Assembly: GCF_014654895.1 (NCBI RefSeq)
Contig: NZ_BNBE01000004.1
Coordinates: 744,001 to 808,000, forward strand
DNA from: Streptomyces filamentosus
Lineage (GTDB): Bacteria; Actinomycetota; Actinomycetes; Streptomycetales; Streptomycetaceae
Direction: 5' to 3'
DNA length: 64,000 bases
Shown here: piece after piece, positions 57,232 through 64,000 of the stretch
Layout: every line of letters starts with the position of its first letter
How positions within the stretch are numbered: the first letter of the stretch is position 1
Program-made: the position numbers and the translations under genes
Notes under the pieces: generated by a model
Seen by the model: only the letters and a program-made list of their open reading frames with translations
The model's database searches: none
Told to the model about the DNA's origin: nothing

Positions 57232-59711
57232 CCACTCCCCCACCCGCCGAGAGCGGCGTCGCGCACCCCGGCGACGGCGTCCCGGCCGTCCCGGACGCCG
57301 CGGACGCCTCGGCTGTTCCCGACACCCCGGCCGTCCCGAAGACCCCGGCGGTTCCCGACGCCGCGGACGTCTCGGCCGCCGAGGGCCGACTGGCCGCCAC
57401 GGTGGAACGGCTGCGGGGCGAGGTGCGGGCCGCGCACGCGGCGGCCGAGGGCCGGGCCCTGATCGAACTCGCCAAGGGGGTCATCGTCGAGCGCCTGGGC
57501 TGCGGTCCGACCCAGGCGGCCCGCCAGCTCGCGGAGCTCGCCGACCGGGCCGGGCTGTCCCGGCTGGAGCTTGCCGCGGACATCATCAACCAGGCGGCCC
57601 GCGACCGGATGGCCGAGGCGACGGACGAGTTCGTGAGGACGGCGGTCGGCGAGCCTCCGGCCACCGGCGCCTCCACCGGCGCCTCGGTCGCCGTGCGGCT
57701 GCGCACGGCGGAGAGCGCGGCGCTCAGCGCCGGCGACACCCAGGCCGTCGCCGAGTCGCTGCTCCGGCACGCCCTCGAACCGCTGGGCGCCGTCGCCGTC
57801 GCGATCTGGACCACCGGCCCGGACACCTCGCTGAGCCTGCGCGGCCACGCCGGCTTCGGCCTCGACGAGGCGGCCCGCTGGCACCACGTGCCGCCGGGCG
57901 TGACCACCGCGGCCCGCCAGGCGCTCGTCGGCCGCCGGACCGTCCGCTACGCCTCCCTGTCGGCCGCGGGCATCCCCTCGATCGGCCGCGGGCCCCATCC
58001 CGACGGCGGCCGGGTCGTCGTCCCCGCCGGGACCGGCGGCCGCATCCACGGCGTCCTGGAGATCTGCTGGCCCGGCCCGCTCGGTCCCCTGCCGCAGGCC
58101 GTGGAGCGCCAGATCGAGGCCCTCGCCGAGCTCTGCGCCCACACCCTGGAGACGCTGCCCGAGGCGTCCCCCGACAGCCTCCCGGTGCCCGGCGGGGACG
58201 GGGCGACGACGCTGGCCGAACTCTCGGACGGGCTCTACGACCCCGCCCTCGTGCTCACCCCCCACCTGGACGAGACGGGGGCCCTCGTCGACTTCCGCAT
58301 CCGCCACGCCAACGCGCACTTCCAGGATCCGGCCGGACGGCCCCGCGGCTCGGTCGACGGGGCCCTGCTCCTGGAGGCGTACCCGGCGACGGCGGGCGGC
58401 AGCGAACTCTTCGAGCGGATCGAGCGGGTCTACGCCACGGGGGAGCCGTTCCGCGCCCGCCGGGTCCGGCTCACGGCCCTGGTGGACCAGGTGCCGCTCG
58501 CCTCCCTCGCCGACATCAGCATCAGCCGGCACGGCGCGAGCGTCCTGTTCATCTGGCGCGTCGAGGACGAGTCGGCGCGCCTCGCCAGCCTCCTCCAGCA
58601 CGCCCAGCGCCTCGGCCGGGTCGGCGCCTTCGAGGAGGACCTCCTCACCGGCGACATCACCTGGCACGGCCAGCTGTACGAGCTCTTCGGCCGCAGCACG
58701 ACGGAGCCGCCGGTCGCCCTGCGCGACCTCGCCGGCCTCGCCCACCCCGACGACGCCGACACCATCCGCCGCTTCCTCCAGAAGGTGCTGGAGCAGCGGC
58801 GGGTGGGCTCCACCGCCTTCCGCATGCTCCGCCACGACGGCGTCACCCGGCACATCCGGGTGACCGCCGAGCCGGCCCCGGGCAGCGACGGCGGCCTCCA
58901 GGCCGTCCGGGGCGCCTATCAGGACATCTCGGCGCAGCACTGGACCGAGGTCGCCCTCACGGCCACCCGGGACCGGCTGGCGGCGACGGAGGAGGCGGCC
59001 GAGGAACGCAACCGGCTCACCCTCCAGCTCCAGCACGCGATCATGCCGCCGGCCATGCCGCCGCTCGACGCGCCGGGTCTCGACGTGGCCGTGCGCTACC
59101 GGCCCGCGGAGTCCGATTCCCTGGTCGGCGGCGACTGGTACGACGCGGTCGTGCTGCCGTCCAAGAAGGTGCTCCTGTGCGTCGGGGACGTCGCCGGCCA
59201 CGGCGTGGAGGCCGCCACCGGCATGGTGGTGCTGCGCAACGCCCTCCGCGGCCTGGCCGTCACGGGTGCGGGACCGGGGCAGCTGCTGTCCTGGCTCAAC
59301 GGCGTCGCCCACCACCTCACCGCCCACGTGACGGCCACCGCCGTCTGCGGCGTGTACGACCCGGAGAGCCGTACGCTGCGCTGGGCCCGCGCGGGACACC
59401 TCCCGCCGGTGCTGGTGCGCGGGGAGGAGGCGCTCGACCTGCCGCTCCTGCGCGGGGTGTTGCTGGGAGCCCTCGCGGAGACCGAGTACGAGGAGACGGA
59501 ACTGCGGCTCGAACCGGGCGACACGGTGCTGATGTACACCGACGGGCTCGTCGAGCGGCGGGACACCGCCGTCCACGATTCCGTCGCCCAGCTGCTCACC
59601 GTCGCCCGGCAGCCGTCCGACAGCCTCGAACACCGGCTGGACCAGCTGCTCGCGCGCAGCAAGTCGGACACGGACGACGACACGTGCGTGGTCGGTGTCC
59701 AGGTGCTCTGA
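57228..59711 (+). CDS. ANTAR-like/GAF/PAS SpoIIE-type PP2C phosphatase
   Basis: An 827-residue soluble phosphatase. After a Pro/Ala/Asp repeat (PAVPDAAD and similar) come an ANTAR-like helical domain (about 46-110; EGRALIELAKGVIVERLG), a GAF domain (about 150-310), two PAS-like domains (about 330-450 and 455-580) and a PP2C domain (about 600-827) with GGDWYDAVVLP near 634, GDVAGHGVEAA and VLMYTDGLVERR, so the metal-binding Asp residues are present. Such phosphatases dephosphorylate STAS antagonists, and one is encoded 49 bases downstream. Translation is coupled to the poly-HAMP kinase gene. Confidence 0.93.
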   Translation: MTTPPPAESGVAHPGDGVPAVPDAADASAVPDTPAVPKTPAVPDAADVSAAEGRLAATVERLRGEVRAAHAAAEGRALIELAKGVIVERLGCGPTQAARQLAELADRAGLSRLELAADIINQAARDRMAEATDEFVRTAVGEPPATGASTGASVAVRLRTAESAALSAGDTQAVAESLLRHALEPLGAVAVAIWTTGPDTSLSLRGHAGFGLDEAARWHHVPPGVTTAARQALVGRRTVRYASLSAAGIPSIGRGPHPDGGRVVVPAGTGGRIHGVLEICWPGPLGPLPQAVERQIEALAELCAHTLETLPEASPDSLPVPGGDGATTLAELSDGLYDPALVLTPHLDETGALVDFRIRHANAHFQDPAGRPRGSVDGALLLEAYPATAGGSELFERIERVYATGEPFRARRVRLTALVDQVPLASLADISISRHGASVLFIWRVEDESARLASLLQHAQRLGRVGAFEEDLLTGDITWHGQLYELFGRSTTEPPVALRDLAGLAHPDDADTIRRFLQKVLEQRRVGSTAFRMLRHDGVTRHIRVTAEPAPGSDGGLQAVRGAYQDISAQHWTEVALTATRDRLAATEEAAEERNRLTLQLQHAIMPPAMPPLDAPGLDVAVRYRPAESDSLVGGDWYDAVVLPSKKVLLCVGDVAGHGVEAATGMVVLRNALRGLAVTGAGPGQLLSWLNGVAHHLTAHVTATAVCGVYDPESRTLRWARAGHLPPVLVRGEEALDLPLLRGVLLGALAETEYEETELRLEPGDTVLMYTDGLVERRDTAVHDSVAQLLTVARQPSDSLEHRLDQLLARSKSDTDDDTCVVGVQVL

Positions 59712-59759
59712 CCCGACCGTCCACCCCGAGACCGGCCCCCCTCACGGAAAGCAGGAGAC

Positions 59760-60128
59760 ATGTCCGAGCGTGAACAGAACCTTGATGTCGACGTCGAGAT
59801 CCGCGACGGCCGCACGGCCGTGCTGACCGTGGCGGGCGAGCTGGACATGGAGACGGCCGACCGGCTCCACGAGCTGCTGGCGGAGCAGTTCGGCCAGGGG
59901 CGGCACCGCCTCGTGCTGGACCTGTCCGCCCTCGGCTTCATGGACTCCTCGGGACTGAACGTCCTGATCCAGGCGGTCAACAGGGCGCGGGAGAGCGACG
60001 GCGACCTGTACCTCGCCGCGCCGACCCCGGCCGTGCGCCGCATCCTGGAGATCACCGGCGTGATGGCGACCATCCCGCCGCACGACGCCGTGGCCGACGC
60101 GCTGGCGGCGGCCGGCGGCAAGAGATAG
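59760..60128 (+). CDS. STAS-domain anti-sigma factor antagonist
   Basis: A 122-residue antagonist of the RsbV/SpoIIAA type. LVLDLSALGFMDSSGLNVLI has the conserved D-S-S-G, in which the first Ser is the usual phosphorylation site. When dephosphorylated it would bind an RsbW-like kinase (compare 63401-63886). GCAGGAG precedes the ATG. Confidence 0.95.
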   Translation: MSEREQNLDVDVEIRDGRTAVLTVAGELDMETADRLHELLAEQFGQGRHRLVLDLSALGFMDSSGLNVLIQAVNRARESDGDLYLAAPTPAVRRILEITGVMATIPPHDAVADALAAAGGKR

Positions 60129-60189
60129 CGGACGGACGGCCCGGTCCCGTGCACGGGGACCGGGCGCGAGGAAGAGGAAGAGGAAGACC

Positions 60190-61362
60190 GTGCGCGAGAT
60201 CGCCGAGATCGAGCAGGCGCTCCGCCGGGCGGCTCCCCACCGGCTCGTGGGAGTCGTCGAGGACGCCCTCAGGGACCACGGGGTGCTGCGGGTGGAGCTC
60301 CGCATGGCCGACTACGGCCTGCGGACGCTCCAGCTCGTCGGGCACGTTCCCGGGGCGGAGCCGTCGGTGCCGATCCACGACAGTCCCCAGGGGCGCGCCT
60401 TCGGTGCCCAGGAGCCGTACGTGGCCCGGGAGTCCGGGGTGCTCGGGCTCCATCTGCCCGTCACGGTCCGCGGGGACCGGCTGGGGGTGCTGACGGCCGA
60501 GCTGCCCCCGCGGGCCGACGTCGGGCCGCTGCTGCCGGGGCTCGCCCAGCTCTGCGAGGCCCTCGGCCACGAGATCCTGGTGGCGGAGCGCGACACGGAC
60601 CTGTACGTCCTGGCGCGGCGCGCGACCCGGCTCACGCTCGCGGCGGAGATGCAGTGGCAGCTGCTGCCCGGCCGTTCCTGCGTCCGTCCCGAGTTCGCCC
60701 TGGCGGCCCATCTGGAGCCCGCCTACGCCATCTTCGGCGACAACTACGACTGGTCGGTCTCGGACGGCCGGCTGACGCTGACGGTCACCAACGGCATGGG
60801 AGAGGGCATCGAGGCCGCCCTGCTGACGAACCTCGCGATCAACGCGCTCCGCAACGCCCGCCGGGCCGGTCTCCCGCTGGCGGACCAGGCCGCGCTGGCG
60901 GACCAGGCGGTGTACGCCCAGTACGGGGGCAAGTCCTTCGTGTCGGTGCTGCTGCTCGGCTTCGACCTGGCCACGGGCGAGGTGGAGGCCGTGGACGCGG
61001 GTTCGCCCCGGCTGTGGCGGCAGCGGGGGCAGGTGGTGGAGGCCGTCGGTTTCGAGGCGCAGTTGCCCCTCGGCATGTTCGAGGACACCGTGTACGTGCC
61101 GGAGCGGTTCTCCGTGCGGCCGGGCGACCGGCTGCTGTTCGGGAGCGACGGGGTGTACGCGGCCTCCTCGCCGTCCGGGGAGAGCTACGGGGACCGGGCG
61201 CTGGCCCGCGCGCTGCGGGGGACGAGGCTGCTGCCGCCCACGCACGTGCCGCAGGCGGTGCTGCGGGAGCTCGCCGTCCACCACGGTGACGGTCCGCTGG
61301 AGGACGACGCCCTGGTCGTCTGCCTCGACTGGCACGGCGCCGCGTCAACAGTTGCCGTGTGA
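60190..61362 (+). CDS. Divergent PP2C/SpoIIE-like phosphatase (paralogue A)
   Basis: A 390-residue protein: GAF-like N-terminal half (1-140), then a SpoIIE-type PP2C domain (about 150-390) with altered metal motifs: the usual GGDWYD is FGDNYD (about 183-188), and the usual GDVxGHG is TNGMGEG, losing an Asp. LGMFEDTVY and GDRLLFGSDGVY are retained. Activity is therefore doubtful. The same layout recurs at 62085-63287. GTG start behind GAGGAAGAGGAAGAGG. Confidence 0.88.
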   Translation: MREIAEIEQALRRAAPHRLVGVVEDALRDHGVLRVELRMADYGLRTLQLVGHVPGAEPSVPIHDSPQGRAFGAQEPYVARESGVLGLHLPVTVRGDRLGVLTAELPPRADVGPLLPGLAQLCEALGHEILVAERDTDLYVLARRATRLTLAAEMQWQLLPGRSCVRPEFALAAHLEPAYAIFGDNYDWSVSDGRLTLTVTNGMGEGIEAALLTNLAINALRNARRAGLPLADQAALADQAVYAQYGGKSFVSVLLLGFDLATGEVEAVDAGSPRLWRQRGQVVEAVGFEAQLPLGMFEDTVYVPERFSVRPGDRLLFGSDGVYAASSPSGESYGDRALARALRGTRLLPPTHVPQAVLRELAVHHGDGPLEDDALVVCLDWHGAASTVAV

Positions 61363-61374
61363 CAACTGTATCCT
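61348..61374 (+). promoter_or_regulatory. Palindrome and -10 box of a MarR-type promoter
   Basis: ACAGTTG-N8-CAACTGT (61348-61369) overlaps the end of the phosphatase gene; TATCCT (61369-61374) follows as a possible -10. The site lies 55 bases before a short frame at 61429 and near a convergent MarR gene. Confidence 0.5.
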
Positions 61375-61428
61375 GGGGCAACACCCGGGCGGCGCCCGGA
61401 AGAACGCGTCGAACGACCAGAGGTGGCA

Positions 61429-61518
61429 ATGAGGACATGGGGTGTGCGCCCGGCCGGAGCCGGCGTCGCGCGGGGGTCAGGCCGAGCTGACGTCCTTCAG
61501 CGGAGTGCGGTGGCCTGA
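61429..61518 (+). pseudogene. Possible 5' remnant of an MFS transporter gene
   Basis: GAGGTGG precedes ATG 61429, which begins MRTWGVRPAG and stops after 29 codons inside the convergent MarR gene. Many DHA2-type efflux proteins of Streptomyces begin with a MRTWGP-like sequence, and they usually lie beside a MarR gene. I infer that only the promoter and start of such a gene remain. It could instead be a leader peptide or chance. Confidence 0.3.
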
Positions 61519-61989
61519 CGGGGCGGCCGCCCCGCCCCCTCCCACCGCGTCGTGGAACCCGGTGAGCCCCCGCAGCAGCGCCTTGCGGCTCGTCGGCGAC
61601 ATGTCCGCGATGACCGCGAGCAGGGCTTCCTCGCGCTGGGCCCTGAGGTCCCGCAGGTACGCCTTGCCGTGCGCGGTCAGGTGCAGCTCCAGCTGCCGGC
61701 GGCTGACGGGACTGGGCAGCCGCTGCACGAAGCCCAGCGCCTCCAGCCGGTCGCACATGCGGCTCACCGAGGGCGGGGCGGAGCCGAGCAGCTCCCCCAG
61801 GGTGCGCAGGCTGATGCCCTCCTCGCGGTCCAGGCTGTACAGGACGCGCAGCTGACTCGCCGAGACGGGTGTCGACGACACCATGTCCCGCCCGCGTTCC
61901 CACAGCACCTCCAGCAGCTCGATGAGCTCCCGGGCGGCCTCGGCCGCCCGCTGCGGCTCCCGCGGCGGCGGAGCGGGGTTGCTCGTCAT
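61477..61989 (-). CDS. MarR-family transcription regulator
   Basis: A 170-residue winged-helix regulator: SASQLRVLYSLDREEGISLRTLGELLGSAPPSVSRMCDRLE (read as SLRTLGELLGSAPPSVSRM for the recognition helices) and the wing FVQRLPSPVSRRQLELHLT, with an R-R in place of the usual D-x-R. ATG 61989 follows GAGGAGGG. It lies reverse between two forward PP2C paralogues and is divergent from the second, whose expression it may control. Confidence 0.9.
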   Translation of the reverse strand: MTSNPAPPPREPQRAAEAARELIELLEVLWERGRDMVSSTPVSASQLRVLYSLDREEGISLRTLGELLGSAPPSVSRMCDRLEALGFVQRLPSPVSRRQLELHLTAHGKAYLRDLRAQREEALLAVIADMSPTSRKALLRGLTGFHDAVGGGGAAAPSGHRTPLKDVSSA

Positions 61990-62084
61990 GCCTGCCGGCC
62001 CTCCTCGGACGTCCGGGGCCGGGGACAGCGGGCTTGCGACGGACCGGTCATCTCCACATCTCTCCAGAAGGCGGTACGAATCCG

Positions 62085-63287
62085 GTGGATCGACACGTGA
62101 CAGTGGAAGGCGCACTGCGCGGGGCGGCACCACACCTCCTCCTGGACTCCCTCCGTACCAGTCTCGCGCAGCTGTACGCCGCGACCTCCGCCGATCTGCT
62201 GCTCGTCGACTACGGATGCACGACCCTGCGCCCCGTGGAGCCCGTCCAGGCCCCTGCCGGGATGGCGCACACGCCCGTGGACGCGGGCCCCGCCGGCCGC
62301 GTCTTCCGTACCCAGCAACCATATCTTTTCCGTGATGTCGGGCCCACGGCGACCGTTTGCCTGCCCGTCACGGTGCGCGGGGACCGGTTCGGCGTCCTGG
62401 TCGTCGGCCTGCCCGCGGACCGGTCGGGGCCGGAAACCACCGCGAGCCTCGCCCGGGTCGCCGAGACCCTCGGCCACGCCCTGCGCGTCGCCGACCGCCA
62501 CACCGACCTGTACCGCCGCACCCGCAGGGCGCACGCCCTCAGCGTCGCCGGGGAGATGCAGTGGGACACCCTGCCGGGCCGGGCCTGCTCCGGACCCGCC
62601 TTCGACCTCCACGCCCACTGGGAGCCCGCCTACACCTCCGGGGGGCACCTGCTCGACTGGAGCGCCACCGAGCGGGACCTGGTGGTCGTCGTCGCCGACG
62701 GCACCGGCCCCGGCACCCCGGCCGCCCTGGCGAGCACCCTCGCCCTGATGGCGATCCGCAACGCCCGGCGGGCCGGGCTCGACCTGGTGGCCCAGGCCAG
62801 CCTGACCGACCAGGCGCTCTACGGGCAGTACCGCGGCCGGCACCCGCTCTCCGCCCTGCTGCTCCGGATCGACCTGGCCACCGGCGAGGCCGAGGTGGTG
62901 GACGCCGGGTCGCCGACGCTCTGGCGCCTCCGCCCCGCCGTGACCGAGCGCATCGACCTGGACCGCCAGCTGCCCCTGGGCATGTTCGAGGACACCGTGT
63001 ACGCTCCCCAGCGGCTTCGCCTCCTGCCCGGCGACCGGCTGGTCTTCGTCGCCCACGGCGCCGGGGAGCCGACGGCCGGCGGCGGGGACGAGGCACCGGA
63101 CGGGCCCGTCGCCCAAGCCCTCCACCGCGTGCGCCACCGGAAGGGCGCGGACGTCCCCCGGGTCGTCGTACGGACGCTGCGCGACACCCGCCGTGGCGCG
63201 TCGACCCCCGTCCTCGTACTCTGTCTCGACTGGCGCGGCCACGGGGCCGGGTCCCCGGACGGGGGGACCGGGTCGGCATCCCCCTGA
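62085..63287 (+). CDS. Divergent PP2C/SpoIIE-like phosphatase (paralogue B)
   Basis: A 400-residue paralogue of the protein at 60190-61362: the same GAF-like half, EMQWDTLPGRAC, and RRAGLDLVAQASLTDQALYG-type helices. Metal motifs are even more altered: SGGHLLDW (about 187-194) for GGDWYD and VADGTGPG for GDVxGHG; GDRLVFVAHGAG lacks the usual final Asp. It may act as a binding protein rather than an enzyme. Start is GTG 62085 (GTG 62097 possible). Confidence 0.85.
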   Translation: MDRHVTVEGALRGAAPHLLLDSLRTSLAQLYAATSADLLLVDYGCTTLRPVEPVQAPAGMAHTPVDAGPAGRVFRTQQPYLFRDVGPTATVCLPVTVRGDRFGVLVVGLPADRSGPETTASLARVAETLGHALRVADRHTDLYRRTRRAHALSVAGEMQWDTLPGRACSGPAFDLHAHWEPAYTSGGHLLDWSATERDLVVVVADGTGPGTPAALASTLALMAIRNARRAGLDLVAQASLTDQALYGQYRGRHPLSALLLRIDLATGEAEVVDAGSPTLWRLRPAVTERIDLDRQLPLGMFEDTVYAPQRLRLLPGDRLVFVAHGAGEPTAGGGDEAPDGPVAQALHRVRHRKGADVPRVVVRTLRDTRRGASTPVLVLCLDWRGHGAGSPDGGTGSASP

Positions 63288-63400
63288 GGTGCCGTCCGCC
63301 GGAGTGATCCGTCGTGCCCGCGGTGTGGGAACCATGAACAGGGGAAAGGCGGGTACGAGGAACCCAGCCACCGGCCCAGGACGAGGGGAGTACCAGCGCC

Positions 63401-63886
63401 ATGACGGACGCGATCACCGCGGAGCGCGCGGCCCCGGAACCCCTGCTGTCCGCGGGCGTCGTCTACGGCGACGCCTCCCGCGGCGGGGCGATCGCGGCGG
63501 CGCGCGCCTTCACGGCCGAGTTCCTGGCGGCCGCCCCGGCCGTGCTGCGCGGACCGGTCGGTGACGAACGCGTCGAACTCGCGCAGCTGGTGGTCAGCGA
63601 ACTGGTCACCAACGCGATCCGGCACACGGACGGCCCCTGCCGGCTCCTCCTCGAACTGGGCAGCGACGCCCTGGAGATCTCGGTCTTCGACCAGGAGGCC
63701 GCCGCGCCCGTGCCCCGCGGACACGACCCCCGCCGCATCGGCCAGCACGGCGTCGAGATCGTCGTCGCCATCTGCGAGAGCCTGACCGTGGAGCCCGCTC
63801 CGGAGGGGAAGCGGGTCCGCGCCCGCCTCTCCCTGCCGACCGGGCGCACCGGCCCCGTGGACACGCGGAACGGGCCGACGGGGTGA
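63401..63886 (+). CDS. RsbW-like anti-sigma factor kinase (HATPase_c)
   Basis: A 161-residue GHKL ATPase. ELAQLVVSELVTNAIRHTDG contains the N-box, ISVFDQEA the G1-like strand and GQHGVEIVVAICESLTVE the lid region. Streptomyces carries many such proteins; with the STAS antagonist and phosphatases upstream it can complete a partner-switch set. No sigma gene is adjacent. Confidence 0.92.
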   Translation: MTDAITAERAAPEPLLSAGVVYGDASRGGAIAAARAFTAEFLAAAPAVLRGPVGDERVELAQLVVSELVTNAIRHTDGPCRLLLELGSDALEISVFDQEAAAPVPRGHDPRRIGQHGVEIVVAICESLTVEPAPEGKRVRARLSLPTGRTGPVDTRNGPTG

Positions 63887-63922
63887 CGCAGCGGCGCCAC
63901 CTCGCCGGCCCGGGGGACGCGG

Positions 63923-63950
63923 CACGCCCCCGGGGTCGTCCGGGGGCGTG
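63923..63950. terminator. Hairpin terminator
   Basis: Perfect 11-base arms (63923-63933 and 63940-63950) with a 6-base loop, 37 bases after the RsbW-like gene, possibly shared with a convergent gene entering from the right. Confidence 0.8.
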
Positions 63951-63963
63951 AACGGCGGGCCGG

Positions 63964-64000
63964 TCACCCGCGGTCGTCCGCTCGTCGGCGGGACCGGCGT
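63964..64000 (-). CDS. Possible C-terminus of a reverse gene leaving the window
   Basis: A reverse frame ends with a TGA at 63966-63964 after a basic tail (RRSRRRADDRG), just beyond the hairpin, as expected for a convergent gene. Only 11 residues are visible, so this is tentative. Confidence 0.3.
   Translation of the reverse strand, partial: RRSRRRADDRG

Noticed and set aside
53083..57243. A reverse open frame of about 1386 codons
   Set aside because: It is the antisense shadow of the poly-HAMP kinase; its repeats simply mirror the HAMP repeats.
60135..60166. Hairpin between the STAS and PP2C genes as a terminator
   Set aside because: The stem is imperfect with a bulge, and the next gene begins within 30 bases in the same direction, so a complete stop is unlikely.
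1..64000. tRNA, rRNA, integrase or insertion sequence
   Set aside because: I looked for cloverleaf-like GGTTCGAATCC arms, transposase motifs and terminal inverted repeats and saw none; a covariance-model scan would settle the tRNA question.

Overview
The window is very GC-rich chromosomal DNA with strong G/C bias at third codon positions, GTG starts, leaderless promoters and many families confined to or typical of Streptomyces (DUF574 methyltransferase, DUF6479, DUF6510, DUF6777, DUF5709, DUF5133, DUF6328, class F sortase, rhodanese/GlxA unit). I read it as part of a Streptomyces (or very close actinomycete) chromosome. I see no insertion sequence, integrase, CRISPR array, rRNA or tRNA. Many gene ends are marked by long perfect hairpins (arms up to 25 bp), usually placed between convergent genes. 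No decisive evidence of a wholly new multi-gene system was found. The best leads are a 56-residue orphan peptide gene, a duplicated panD leader, a sortase with two neighbouring candidate substrates, and a twin-operator promoter whose regulator is not in the window.

Layout. 1-2.4 kb: SCO0854-like large protein. 2.5-5.5 kb: PAS-GGDEF-EAL cyclic-di-GMP protein translationally coupled to a methyltransferase. 6-10 kb: cell-surface genes (proline-rich membrane protein, DUF4239 protein, two small secreted/anchored proteins flanking a class F sortase). 10-15.2 kb: polysaccharide deacetylase, universal stress protein, CapA-like lipoprotein, ECF sigma factor, thioesterase and two small proteins. 15.2-19.4 kb: LytTR regulator, small membrane protein, sodium/acetate-type symporter and LytS kinase, apparently one substrate-sensing and uptake operon. 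19.4-22.8 kb: PAS-GAF-PP2C-ATPase regulator and DUF6777 lipoprotein. 23-25.9 kb: YndJ/DUF1990/lipase-maturation-factor run behind a promoter with two palindromic operators. 26-32.7 kb: orphan peptide, zinc-finger SDR, FhuF-like protein, DMT transporter, Rpf-LysM-M23 cell-wall hydrolase, proline-rich peptide, GNAT, panD. 33.1-35.2 kb: GlxA regulator, rhodanese, GNAT. 35.4-39.5 kb: copper-storage-like protein, DUF5709, DUF6510, ferredoxin reductase, molybdopterin oxidoreductase, a 53-aa protein and an esterase. 40.4-42.7 kb: MarR plus DHA2-type efflux pump.

42.8-53 kb is a stress-type cluster of small hydrophilic or membrane proteins (SixA phosphatase, DUF6479, PRC-barrel, SRPBCC, DUF6328, DUF5133, hydrophobic peptide) with a Ser/Thr kinase, pyruvate oxidase poxB and an FMN glutamate-synthase-like protein. 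Two promoters there fit the GNNT-N15-GGGTAC form of sigma-B-type stress promoters.

53.2-63.9 kb is a forward signalling locus: a 1342-aa soluble poly-HAMP hybrid kinase, an ANTAR-like/GAF/PAS/PP2C phosphatase overlapping it by four bases, a STAS antagonist, two divergent PP2C paralogues around a MarR gene, and an RsbW-like ATPase. Together they make up the standard parts list of a partner-switching (kinase, antagonist, phosphatase) control of alternative sigma factors, though no sigma gene lies beside them.
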